Positions 54,146 to 61,550 are shown, counted from the stretch's first letter. The stretch is DNA of 64,000 nt from Synechococcus sp. UW69 (GCF_900474185.1 NZ_UCNW01000008.1:310001-374000); one strand, 5' to 3'. Program-made: numbers and translations. The notes: generated by a model from the sequence alone, not told the origin.

Positions 54146-54472
54146 ATGGGAAAGAAGAGCGACAAAGCAGAAATTGATCGGCGGATTCACACTGTCGTCA
54201 AACTTCTGTCGTCGGCAAAAACAAACAGCTACATCCTGCAATTCTGCACGGAGGAATGGGGGGTACAGAAACGACAAGCCGAGACCTATGTGCAACGCGC
54301 AAGAGAGATCATCAGGGAGGATTACTCAGTAGAACGCTCTGACTTCCTTGGTACGCGACTAGCCCTGCTCGATGAAATCATCGAAGCCAGCATCCGCTGC
54401 AAGCAACACAGCAATGCCGTTGGTGCCTTGAAGCTTCAGGCGCAGCTGACCCGGCTGCTGGAAGGCAGCTGA
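54146..54472 (+). CDS. Terminase small subunit-like protein
   Basis: 108 residues. The pattern DRRIHTVVKLLSSAKTNSYI, then CTEEWGVQKRQAETYVQRAR and an acidic LLDEIIEASIRCKQHSNAVGALKLQAQL tail, matches small terminase subunits of tailed phages: a helix-turn-helix that binds the pac/cos site, then an oligomerisation helix. No large terminase is present in the element, as in phage-inducible islands that redirect a helper's packaging machine. Assignment is by pattern and needs a profile search; a generic HTH protein is the alternative. Confidence 0.66.
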   Translation: MGKKSDKAEIDRRIHTVVKLLSSAKTNSYILQFCTEEWGVQKRQAETYVQRAREIIREDYSVERSDFLGTRLALLDEIIEASIRCKQHSNAVGALKLQAQLTRLLEGS

Positions 54473-54540
54473 AGACTCAATGGGTTTCATAAACAAGAGC
54501 AAGGTTCAGACAACCTCATTAGACGAAACTGGTCATTAAG

Positions 54541-54741
54541 TTACTTCCATTCGAGTGCTGCTGGGTTGTTGACGAAGTCCCCAGTGGGATGGATACGCGT
54601 AGCTAATTCAAGAGTGGAGACATCAACGCAAGGCATTTCAGTAACCATGGAGTTCTTGTGGCTACCTCCACTGTTCTTCTTCTGACTGAAAACGACCTCC
54701 CCTTTCAAGGGATCGCCCGGGCCCTTAACAGTGATGTCTAT
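54541..54741 (-). pseudogene. Gene fragment adjoining the next secreted protein
   Basis: An open minus-strand frame ending in NPAALEWK, with only a late ATG (54648; 35 codons). It opens just where the 239-residue gene upstream ends, in another frame, so a single-base shift near 54740 would join the two. The rest of the 54473-54737 gap shows nothing else. Confidence 0.35.
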
Positions 54742-55457
54742 CTACCACATGTAATTCCAACTCTTGATGCCGCATTTTTCTTAAAAGATTGAACCTGGCT
54801 TTCCAGAAACTTCGATCCGCAATATTGCATGCCTGTACTTATGCAGCAATGATTTTTTCGATCATAGGTCTTGCAGTTGTATTCGCAGAAATCTATGTAA
54901 TCGGATGTCGTGAGCTTAGTTGAATCGTTGTGATTTGAATTGATTAAGCCACCGCTACCACCAAGCAACCTAAGCGTCTCCAGCGCTTCAGCAGTAGTCA
55001 TATCTTGGTTGTTATTTGCAGCATATTGAGGCAGAAAAGGTGGTAGTGTTTTCTGCTTTGGATTTCTCGCGGCCTCCCTGTGTGATGGGTAGGTCAGCTT
55101 GTAATTGTAACCCCACTTTTTGCATCCATCATGACGCCATGAATAATAATTATATTTATCTAGATAAAGACCGCCGTTTTGCTTCGAGCCAATGAGAATT
55201 AAGTCGTATGCTTTGGCAACATGCTTACAAATTAAATCCCGATCCCAGTTCTCTTTTGACTTTTTAAGCTCAGAATTCATTAAATCCCGATGACGTGCAA
55301 ATTCTGGATACCAGGGCTGTTGATTCAGTGGTCCGCCTGTTCCGGGTTTCCTGTCAGCGAGAGCAGAGGGATAAGAAAAGCAGGCAAGAATGCCAACAAA
55401 CAAGGAAAATAATTTCCATTTCGAGAAGCGTGGATTGATGAATCTAGTTTGATTCAT
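54738..55457 (-). CDS. Secreted Cys-rich hypothetical protein
   Basis: 239 residues with a signal peptide (LFSLFVGILACFSYPSALA). AT-rich codon use. Mature part rich in Tyr, Asn and Lys (KYNYYSWRHDGCKKWGYNY), with a Cys cluster near the end (FCEYNCKTYDRKNHCCIST, QYCGSKF). It may be a disulphide-rich extracytoplasmic protein. Its C-terminus may be shortened by a frameshift (see the adjoining fragment). Not recognised. Confidence 0.55.
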   Translation of the reverse strand: MNQTRFINPRFSKWKLFSLFVGILACFSYPSALADRKPGTGGPLNQQPWYPEFARHRDLMNSELKKSKENWDRDLICKHVAKAYDLILIGSKQNGGLYLDKYNYYSWRHDGCKKWGYNYKLTYPSHREAARNPKQKTLPPFLPQYAANNNQDMTTAEALETLRLLGGSGGLINSNHNDSTKLTTSDYIDFCEYNCKTYDRKNHCCISTGMQYCGSKFLESQVQSFKKNAASRVGITCGR

Positions 55458-55589
55458 GTGACGGTGGGAGACCCCAACAATGTGGCTAGATTAGCGTCAT
55501 TCTTGCTGCTGTACTCCTTACCCAGAGGTGAAATCTTACAATCATCATTTTATCTCAACAAGATTTCTGATCCTACCCCCGAGCCAAAA

Positions 55590-55700
55590 TACTCCACCAT
55601 TGCTCCAGGAGCTGCGTGTGTGAGTTTTTGTCGGGAGATGCATAGCGACAATCACAACGCCCCCTGCTTTTCCCCGATGGGTTTTGTATGGCTTTCAGTC
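55590..55700. repeat. Dispersed intergenic repeat, copy 3 (inside the element)
   Basis: CCACCATTGCTCC...GTCGGGAGATGCATA...ACAACGCCCCCTGCTTTTCCCC...TTTTGTATGGCTTT, a strong match to 38815-38905 outside the element. The surrounding 55458-55828 has no credible gene. Confidence 0.65.
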
Positions 55701-55828
55701 TTTGAGAGGGGACATCAGGCTTCCCGGCTCAGTAGTCAGCACTCGGACTCGACGCCAAGCTCACAAAGTTGTCGTGAAATTTGTTTTTGCTCTGCCTGTG
55801 CTCCAGCAAACTCTTCTTGCATTTCTTG

Positions 55829-56341
55829 TTACCACTCATTTATTTCTTGGACTGCTTGCTTCTGTGTTGAATTAAGAAGTGGTGCCGTTACCACATAGTA
55901 TTGATTGCCGTCAAGCTCCACATTCCATTCGACGGGGTACAGGCCTCCAAAACTTGCGTATATATCTGTTGTACAACTCGCTACAACTTTGCCCCCCATG
56001 GTCTGTGTATACGGATTAGGTGATGCAGGCTTTGTTTCACCAATCTTTAGGATCTTGTTTCCGGATAACTGGCTTTTCAGGGCGTCTTTGACTACCTCAA
56101 GTAAGTACCGTTGATTATCCTTGCAGTGATGACTTTCATTTTTGATAGTGGCAACATATTTGCTTCTGTTGGAAGGCGATGAAGCTTCTGACTGACTTGC
56201 CTGAAATGTTGAGTTTGTTTTGCTTACAGCAGCCGTTTGTGGGTATTTTGAACCAATGTATCCGCCTATCGCAAGGAATGCTGCCAATCCGGCTGCACTA
56301 ATAAGTGCTTTATTTAATGTTTTCTGGCTCAAGGGTTTCAT
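55829..56341 (-). CDS. Membrane-anchored hypothetical protein
   Basis: 170 residues from the ATG at 56341. One N-terminal membrane helix (ALISAAGLAAFLAIGGYIG), a Ser/Thr-rich linker (SQSEASSPSNRS), then a globular domain with two Cys (SHHCKDNQRYLLEVV and VASCTTDIYASFGG) and a YPVEWNVELDGNQYYVV strand pair. Probably faces the periplasm or lumen. Not recognised. Confidence 0.56.
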   Translation of the reverse strand: MKPLSQKTLNKALISAAGLAAFLAIGGYIGSKYPQTAAVSKTNSTFQASQSEASSPSNRSKYVATIKNESHHCKDNQRYLLEVVKDALKSQLSGNKILKIGETKPASPNPYTQTMGGKVVASCTTDIYASFGGLYPVEWNVELDGNQYYVVTAPLLNSTQKQAVQEINEW

Positions 56342-56398
56342 TTGATTCCTGTGTGTTGTGAGGCTCTCGCCCCGTAAACACACCATCTCCGTTCCAGC

Positions 56399-56460
56399 TG
56401 GGAATCACCTCCCCCAGAAGAACCATCTTTTTAAACCCCGCTCCCCCCAAAGAGGTGAGA
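56399..56460. repeat. CTCCCCCA-type intergenic repeat, copy 3 (inside the element)
   Basis: CACCTCCCCCAGAAGAACC ... CCCCGCTCCCCCCAAAGAGGTGAG; the ends can pair (CACCTC/GAGGTG). Related to 38183-38250 and 39104-39172. Confidence 0.5.
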
Positions 56461-56482
56461 TACAGACGTACTACTAAGGCTG

Positions 56483-56935
56483 TTAGCCCTTGTCTTTCTT
56501 CAGCTTCTCGAAAGCAGCTATCACGTTCGCAGTAGCGACCGCTTGAGGCTCCCCAGTGTCCTGCATCCGCTTCTCCACCAGTTTCTCTATGAGCTTTTGA
56601 GTGGAGTCTATTGAGAGTGTCAGAGGTGGGGGTCCACTTATAAGCGCAGGTCCAGTCTTTGCAGCTTCTGAGTGGGTGGGAGCCAGGTGTCAGGAGAACC
56701 TGCCGTAGTTGGCATGAGCCAAGAAGCTGGCATTGCCCCAGCTAACAGACGCAGCAAATCGGCTTAGATACTTAACTGCATCTATGACTATCTCGAAACC
56801 CAGGGGGATGATGAAGGAAAGAAGACTCTCGCTTTTATCGAGAAGCGCCTCAAAGGGAATCTTGAATTGCTTGGGGATTTCAAGGATTCGGAGATCCTCG
56901 ACGTGATGAGGTCTAATTAAGTAGTTTGAAGACAC
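56483..56935 (-). pseudogene. Interrupted gene with one in-frame TGA
   Basis: The minus strand reads MSSNYLIRPHHVEDLRI ... FLAHANYGRFS, an in-frame TGA at 56690-56692, then continues without shift through SGPPPLTLSIDSTQKLIEKL and ends AAFEKLKKDKG. Both halves look coding: the first has a membrane-like segment LLSFIIPLGFEIVIDAV, the second an amphipathic helix. Either a recent nonsense mutation or a read-through gene of about 150 codons. Confidence 0.45.
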
Positions 56936-57026
56936 TTATTAACGAACACATGTTGATTAATTTCTAACCAAGAGAGAGCACGAGAGAAGATTTTTTCAAT
57001 GAAGTACTGGGATATGATCTGCAAAA

Positions 57027-57797
57027 TCACTCTATCCATCGACATCTTGAGGTTTTGTAGTTAAACCTGTTGCTTTTATAAATATGCTGAAGGAATATTA
57101 AATCACAAACTTCTACGCCGAGAGTGCTTCTGGTCGTCACGTATCCTTCGTAACATGCATAAGAGGCCACGTGGTGTTTATTCTCAAGCAACTGCTCATG
57201 AACGGATGCGGATGGTCCGGTACTTAATTTTTCACTTTTTTCTTCAATTCTATCGATCTCATCCAGCAATTCTTCGCGCCTTTTTATGGGGTTGAAGCCC
57301 TCTGATAGATCAGGGTGATCGGGGCTCAAGATAAATACAACACCGCCTTCGCCAAACCCAAGATAGTTATTAACATCGCGCAATTCTTCATACAAAGATT
57401 GCTTCTGGTCGTCCAGAGATCTGTATGATTCTTGTATAGAAGTTAATTCTTCTTGAAGCCGTTGTTCTAAAACAGGATCAGCAGGCTGATTAGGCCTGTA
57501 GACTCTTTCTATTTGGCACCTCATTAACTGTTCAAAAGTACGTTCATTACCATCATCCCAATTTACTTTATTGGCAGCATCTTGAAGTTCCGTTGGCGTG
57601 TCAATCTTGCCCCTTACTGGTTTTAAAACAGGATCGCTTGACTCCTTGTTAATTGAATAATTTTTATCGCCTGAGATTCTCTCTCTTTCTATGCGCTCTT
57701 CTGTATGAATAGATGCCCAAAAAATTGCAACGCTCGTAAAGCCTATTGTGACTGCTGACAATATCTGCGCCTTGGTAGGTTTAAACATCAGCCTCAC
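57027..57797 (-). CDS. Membrane-anchored coiled-coil hypothetical protein
   Basis: 256 residues. One N-terminal membrane helix (ILSAVTIGFTSVAIFWASI) and a long charged coiled coil (LEQRLQEELTSIQESYRSL, then RREELLDEIDRIEEKSEKL). A short Gly-rich FGEGGVVFILSP stretch lies between, and three Cys near the end. AT-rich codon use. Probably anchored and facing the periplasm. Second Met at residue 4 is an equal start. Not recognised. Confidence 0.58.
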   Translation of the reverse strand: MRLMFKPTKAQILSAVTIGFTSVAIFWASIHTEERIERERISGDKNYSINKESSDPVLKPVRGKIDTPTELQDAANKVNWDDGNERTFEQLMRCQIERVYRPNQPADPVLEQRLQEELTSIQESYRSLDDQKQSLYEELRDVNNYLGFGEGGVVFILSPDHPDLSEGFNPIKRREELLDEIDRIEEKSEKLSTGPSASVHEQLLENKHHVASYACYEGYVTTRSTLGVEVCDLIFLQHIYKSNRFNYKTSRCRWIE

Positions 57798-58041
57798 TTG
57801 GTACTAGAAAAGTGGAATAATTAATTAGCATAAACAAAGCAGCCCACGTACAGAGATTCTGGCATGAATTCTTAGGAAATCGAACTGGAGGAGTGTGATG
57901 TGAACATTGTCCATCAAAATCATTCTCGCAGCGGATCAAGAAATCTCATCGCAGCCCCCACTACTCAAACATATTTAGACAATTCACTATACTTAAATTT
58001 AGGCTTATAATTCTTTTTATAATGAGTTTTTAGTGCCTCCC
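57798..58041. other. AT-rich gap with a possible 36-codon ORF
   Basis: No established gene. A plus-strand GTG at 57900 lies 7 bases after GGAGGAG and opens 36 codons (MNIVHQNHSRSGSRNLI start, stop at 58010). The good ribosome site is the only support. Confidence 0.25.
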
Positions 58042-58272
58042 TCACCTCAGTGTACCTGCTGAGAGCCCGCTTTCGATTTTGAAGCAGTGAAAGCGAACTG
58101 GTGCCATCATGCCTTCGTTGAGTTTCGCTTTAATGTCCATGCCGCGTTTCAGGCATTCTGCTTCGCTTTCGAAATGATGTTCAACGAGTTTTGTCATGCC
58201 CAGCTCCCATGATCCTTTCCAATTAACTGCATCTGGTGGAGCAGCATAGAGAGCAACGATTAGAAGCCACAT
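58042..58272 (-). CDS. Small secreted hypothetical protein
   Basis: 76 residues with a short signal peptide (WLLIVALYAAP). The mature pattern ELGMTKLVEHHFESEAECLKRGM ... VRFHCFKIESG has two Cys and resembles small periplasmic proteins found widely in marine bacteria and phages; function unknown. It lies 16 bp after the FtsH-like protein gene on the same strand, and the two may be cotranscribed. Confidence 0.58.
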   Translation of the reverse strand: MWLLIVALYAAPPDAVNWKGSWELGMTKLVEHHFESEAECLKRGMDIKAKLNEGMMAPVRFHCFKIESGLSAGTLR

Positions 58273-58288
58273 AATCTTCAGTTCAAGG

Positions 58289-58717
58289 CTACGGGCAGTG
58301 AGCTGTCAATAGATTACTTGGAATTAGTATTGTATCAAAAATTGCGTGGACAATGGGGTTTTTATATGTAGTTTCGCCAAAAGCTGTATCAACAGAAGAT
58401 GCCAAAAGTTGACGAAGAATCTCTGGTTGAGAGTTTTCTGGAACTGATGCAACGACCCTTCTCCCACTAGTCAGCATTCCATGTACCATTCCCTGTTCCT
58501 GTTTAATCAATGCTCTCTCTAGTTCACCTTTATTCGCTTTTTCAAGCAGCTGTCCAATACTTAGTTGCTCAATTGATTTTAATTTGTTGCATTCCGTGCT
58601 TGCTGTAATTGCATTGTAAATATTGAGCGCGGAGCAAAATACAACTATCACGAATAGCCCTGCCTGAAGTTTTTTCGGTCTAAGAGCTTCAATCATTTGC
58701 TTAGCAAGTTGTGCCAT
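58289..58717 (-). CDS. Free-standing FtsH N-terminal (outer) domain-like protein
   Basis: 142 residues: a membrane helix (LQAGLFVIVVFCSALNIYNAI), then IGQLLEKANKGELERALIKQ and a VPENSQPEILRQLLASSVDTAF strand-helix pattern, ending in a second, short hydrophobic stretch (VHAIFDTILIPSNLL). The core ANKGELERALIKQEQ aligns with [15 protein letters not shown] of the FtsH at 42.8-44.6 kb (8 of 15 identical). It has no AAA or protease domain. It could enter FtsH hexamers or bind their partners and alter their activity; that is inference. Confidence 0.6.
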   Translation of the reverse strand: MAQLAKQMIEALRPKKLQAGLFVIVVFCSALNIYNAITASTECNKLKSIEQLSIGQLLEKANKGELERALIKQEQGMVHGMLTSGRRVVASVPENSQPEILRQLLASSVDTAFGETTYKNPIVHAIFDTILIPSNLLTAHCP

Positions 58718-58885
58718 AAATGATTTGTATTATTTCTATGTGTACAGCATGGCAAGAGAACCCTTTTACGGCATCAACCTTTGAATAATTTTTATGCCGG
58801 TCACAGGTGGCATGTCCACTTGATTGGGGATGCAGTGCTGTCGCATAAGCTCAGTTCTAACAGGTGCTTTTGTCATTGCGGAGAT

Positions 58886-59077
58886 TTAAAGAGTCGATGA
58901 TTTAATGAAGGTGGCCTTCTGAGGATTCTTCTTGCGCCAGGCTTTAACGCGTGCCCGCTCGCACTCGCGGCAGTTGGACTTGAAGTTGCCGTTGCGTGCG
59001 TAATGCCCGAAGAATTCACGGGTTGCGGGGAAGGTCTTTGCACAGAGGGTGCAGCGCTTCTGAGTGATGCTCTCCAT
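58886..59077 (-). CDS. Small zinc-ribbon-like protein
   Basis: 63 residues: CTLCAKTFPATREFFGHY, then SNCRECERARVKAWRKKNP. Two CxxC pairs and a basic helix resemble the small zinc-ribbon proteins common in phages and mobile elements, likely binding DNA or RNA. Its start overlaps the stop of a 25-residue membrane ORF upstream (TGATG). Confidence 0.62.
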   Translation of the reverse strand: MESITQKRCTLCAKTFPATREFFGHYARNGNFKSNCRECERARVKAWRKKNPQKATFIKSSTL

Positions 59078-59154
59078 CAGGCATCAGCGATCAACTTGCA
59101 GGCGGCAACGCTGACCGGAATCCAGACGACGACGAATAGGGCAAGGACAGGCAT
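59077..59154 (-). CDS. 25-residue hydrophobic leader-like ORF
   Basis: MPVLALFVVVWIPVSVAACK followed by LIADA: one membrane helix. The stop overlaps the next start (TGATG), a sign of translational coupling to the zinc-ribbon gene. Could be a small membrane peptide or a leader. Confidence 0.42.
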   Translation of the reverse strand: MPVLALFVVVWIPVSVAACKLIADA

Positions 59155-59185
59155 TGGTCTTCATCTATCTGCATTCACGGTCGCT

Positions 59186-59217
59186 GGGGAGGCACCCTTT
59201 TCGCCTCCCCCATCCGA
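59186..59217 (+). terminator. Possible terminator hairpin
   Basis: GGGGAGGC/GCCTCCCC 8-bp stem, then ATCCGAGTGATTTTTT. The downstream part resembles the CTCCCCCATTC repeat family, so it may be a repeat rather than a dedicated terminator. Confidence 0.45.
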
Positions 59218-59229
59218 GTGATTTTTTGC

Positions 59230-59586
59230 TCAGCCCTCCTCCCCCGGGTTCAGGTATTTGGTGGAGTGCGGCAATGCCTCTTGATCACTGGCCATTTCGG
59301 CTATTTGGCTGAGCCCGGGCATGTTGAACTTTCCGCCCTTTGCCCACTCGGCATAGAGAGCGGCACCCATCGTGACTTCAGCCGTGAAGCGAATGAGCGT
59401 GACGTTGTTATGGCCCGTGCTGGTGCTGCTCTCAATGCGGGTATTGATGTGCTGGCTGCCATTCACAAGGTCTTCCTTACGGGGCTTCAGCGAAAGCCCC
59501 CAGTCCTTGGTATTGAGCTGATCTGACGGTTTCGGCACGGATGTGATGCAACTGAAAGCACCATCTCCGTCTTGGCTGAAAAACAC
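59230..59586 (-). CDS. Hypothetical protein, weak
   Basis: 118 residues, no signal peptide, no known motif (SVPKPSDQLNTKDWGLSL, TLIRFTAEVTMGAALYAEWA). The ends coincide with repeat-like sequence on both sides. It may be a real small gene of the element or an open frame by chance; a plus-strand frame of similar length overlaps it. Confidence 0.35.
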   Translation of the reverse strand: MFFSQDGDGAFSCITSVPKPSDQLNTKDWGLSLKPRKEDLVNGSQHINTRIESSTSTGHNNVTLIRFTAEVTMGAALYAEWAKGGKFNMPGLSQIAEMASDQEALPHSTKYLNPGEEG

Positions 59587-59628
59587 CTCCCCCAGGCGAG
59601 GGATGAGGAAAACCGGCCATCAGCGGAG

Positions 59629-59732
59629 GGATGGGTATTGCTGCCCTCTTGCGCGGGAAACGTCAGCCGATAGACAGGTTCATCTGCGCATGGGCCGGGT
59701 GTGATGACCCGGCTTTTTTGTGTCTATCGAAC
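59629..59732. repeat. Repeat unit with terminator, copy next to DUF1651 gene
   Basis: Matches 61446-61550 over about 105 bp (TTGCTGCCCTCTTGCGCG ... GTGTGATGACCCGGCTTTTTT). Includes a GCCGGG/CCCGGC hairpin with six T (59694-59719), which works as a plus-strand terminator. A shorter relative is at 39543-39570. Confidence 0.72.
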
Positions 59733-59996
59733 GGGCGGCCTGCACCGCCGCCAGCCTGTTCTGAGCATCTTGTCCCACGCCTCAACGGCGTTGTGCCGAA
59801 GCATTCGCCTGCGGGTCTGCGGCACGGGCGGACGAGGCGGAACCCAGCGGTAAGTGCGCACCGCAACCCACTGCGCATGGACCGTGGCTGAGTCAGGTTT
59901 GAACTGACAAAGCAGTTGCTGCTCAGGACTCACCAGCCAACCCTCACCGCCCGGTTTCTCCGGCGGGGGATTGGTAGCGCGGTCCTTGTTCGCCAT
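59724..59996 (-). CDS. DUF1651-like protein, intact copy
   Basis: 90 residues from the ATG at 59996 (MANKDRATNPPPEKPGG). Core QQLLCQFKPDSATVHAQWVA, VRTYRWVPPRPP and the C-terminal AVEAWDKMLRTGWRRC, typical of the small DUF1651 proteins of marine Synechococcus and Prochlorococcus. Function unknown. Decayed relatives are at 40038-40262 and 62388-62450, so it belongs to a spreading gene-plus-terminator unit. Confidence 0.68.
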   Translation of the reverse strand: MANKDRATNPPPEKPGGEGWLVSPEQQLLCQFKPDSATVHAQWVAVRTYRWVPPRPPVPQTRRRMLRHNAVEAWDKMLRTGWRRCRPPVR

Positions 59997-60051
59997 GGGG
60001 TGGAGTCTGGCCAGCTCCGTCGCCAAACTGAAGCGTTGCCAACAAACGCCC

Positions 60052-60270
60052 ATGTCGATCCCCTGGGGTGATCACCTCGACCTGGCCCGATGTGTGTCCC
60101 TGATCGGGGAGAACGACCTGGGGGAAGCCACCACCGCCATGGGCCGATGCTTATTCCACCTGCAGCGGGATCTGCTGCTGGAGACCTGGAGCGTGCGCAC
60201 AGAAGAACCGCCGATGGCCCTCCCTTGCGCACAGATCTGCGCAAAGCTACCGGCAGATCACTTGCAATAA
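60052..60270 (+). CDS. Small hypothetical protein at the right end of the element
   Basis: 72 residues from the ATG at 60052. Pattern DLARCVSLIGENDLGEATTAMGRCLFHLQRDLLLE is helical and folded-looking, followed by an unstructured end over the TGCGCA-rich region. Divergent from the DUF1651-like gene. It ends 12 bp before the right repeat. Not recognised. Confidence 0.5.
   Translation: MSIPWGDHLDLARCVSLIGENDLGEATTAMGRCLFHLQRDLLLETWSVRTEEPPMALPCAQICAKLPADHLQ
60225..60244. promoter_or_regulatory. Palindrome near the right end (pair of the one at 46236)
   Basis: TTGCGCA-6-TGCGCAA, the same core and spacing as 46236-46257. Further TGCGCA sites are at 59686, 59855, 59872 and 60194. Candidate recombinase arm sites. 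Confidence 0.55.
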
Positions 60271-60281
60271 CTAGAAAAAGA

Positions 60282-60340
60282 GGCCGCTATGCCAGCAGCC
60301 TCGACCGGCAATCCAGAGACCAGTAAGCACCAGTCAAAAT
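60282..60340. repeat. Right attachment-site repeat (attR candidate), displaced channel 3' end
   Basis: Encodes GRYASSLDRQSRDQ and a TAA stop in the reading frame of the channel end. Differences from attL within the codons are synonymous (three) or conservative (E/D, K/R), as expected of a former coding end. Confidence 0.86.
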
Positions 60341-60479
60341 TAGAGATGAATGGGGGTGAGCCAGGCACCAGCCAAGCGAGACGGTCAAGGTCTGGTGACC
60401 ACCACGGCCCGTCGGCAGAAGAAACCGGCCCGGAGCGATGTTGAGGGGATCCTCGGGCAGGGCGAACCGTCCAAGTTGA

Positions 60480-61307
60480 CTAGCCGTAGGGTCCAAAGCG
60501 CGTCGCACAGGCGGCACCACACTGCGCACCCAAAGCGATGGCCTTCGCCAAGGACCATCGCGCGGCAAGGCCGGTGACCACCCCCGCCGCAAAGCTGTCT
60601 CCGCAGCCATAGCTCTCCACCACTGGCCCTGGGAGTGGCGCTGGGTCATAGCGCCCGCCAGGAAGACTGAGGCCCCCTGCGGCACCCTCCGTGCGAATCA
60701 ACGTGTGGGGAGCTGGGTTCAACTGCTCCGGCTCCACCCGCTCACCCGGATCAAGCCCACTGCCAATCAGGGCGTCGAGGGACACCTTGGCCTCTTGAAG
60801 CACAGGCAAACGAACCCGCGGAGTCGCGGCAAGGACTGCAGCAGAGCGGCAGGCTTTCAACAGAGGGGCGTCAGCTGCCGTGACGAAGAGGCCGTCGCAC
60901 TCGCCCAGGGTCTCCCAGGGCAGGTCATCGTCGAGCGATGGGGTCAGCCGCTCGCCGATCACGGTGATCGCCCGGTCCCCCTCACCATCGACCAAGCTCA
61001 GGCCCCGCCGGGTTGGTGCCTCCCTCCAGGCGACATGCACCTCAAGGCCCAGATGTTCGAGCCGCTTAACGCAGGCTTCGCCGACCGAATCACGGCCTAG
61101 GGCCGTAAAGAACTGGACGGGCTGCTGCTGCAACCGTGCCATCTGCACAGCAACGACAGCACCACCGCCGGCGGGTTCCTGCAGGGTCCGCAGGGCGTGA
61201 CCAATGGCCCCTGGACGGGGCAATTGATCCACCGCCAGAAATTCCACCCACTCGACATGGCCGACGACGGCCAAGCGCAAGGGCGGCAGGGCTGAGGCGG
61301 AAGACAA
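60480..61307 (-). CDS. PfkB-family carbohydrate kinase
   Basis: 275 residues of the ribokinase fold. The N-terminal LAVVGHVEWVEFLAVDQLPRPG and the C-terminal motif VESYGCGDSFAAGVVTGLA, with catalytic Asp in GDSFAAG, are diagnostic. The usual GAGD reads GCGD. It phosphorylates a sugar or nucleoside of unknown identity. It is the first chromosomal gene right of the element and was presumably the convergent neighbour of the K+ channel gene before insertion. Confidence 0.88.
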   Translation of the reverse strand: MSSASALPPLRLAVVGHVEWVEFLAVDQLPRPGAIGHALRTLQEPAGGGAVVAVQMARLQQQPVQFFTALGRDSVGEACVKRLEHLGLEVHVAWREAPTRRGLSLVDGEGDRAITVIGERLTPSLDDDLPWETLGECDGLFVTAADAPLLKACRSAAVLAATPRVRLPVLQEAKVSLDALIGSGLDPGERVEPEQLNPAPHTLIRTEGAAGGLSLPGGRYDPAPLPGPVVESYGCGDSFAAGVVTGLAARWSLAKAIALGAQCGAACATRFGPYG

Positions 61308-61445
61308 AGGCAGTCCCAGACGGCTGGAGCCTCATCCTCTCTGGTGATTCGGCCCGGATCAGACTGACCGCTGCAGCAGCTCACGCATGCCGATGCCGGG
61401 AGTTCCTCGAAGGGAGCTGAGGCTCGATTGATTGGATGGGGTGAG

Positions 61446-61550
61446 GGATGGGTCGTGCTGCCCTCTTGCGCGTCAGATGTCAGCCAATAGGCAGGTTGAT
61501 CTGCACATGGGCAGGGTGTGATGAACCGGCTTTTTTGTGCCTATCGAACT
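61446..61550. repeat. Repeat unit with terminator, copy outside the element
   Basis: About 105 bp matching 59629-59732. Its hairpin is decayed (GCAGGG...AACCGGC) but the six-T run remains. Confidence 0.7.

Larger units (their letters stand above)
46105..60340. mobile_element. Integrated phage-satellite-like element
   Basis: 14.2 kb bounded by a 59-bp imperfect direct repeat derived from the 3' end of the K+ channel gene. It holds a tyrosine integrase at the left edge, an excisionase-like protein, a leftward-to-rightward replication operon ending in a giant primase/helicase/exonuclease/polymerase fusion, a terminase-small-subunit-like gene, and a mainly minus-strand cargo of small secreted or membrane proteins. 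No capsid, tail, portal or large terminase genes. Repeat types present outside (34.9-39.2 kb) recur inside. The boundaries come from the repeat; the satellite lifestyle is inferred. Confidence 0.85.

Noticed and set aside
55449-55898. A 149-codon plus-strand ORF
   Set aside because: It covers an intergenic repeat and runs into the opposite strand of a better gene; composition is Ser/Cys-rich and not protein-like.
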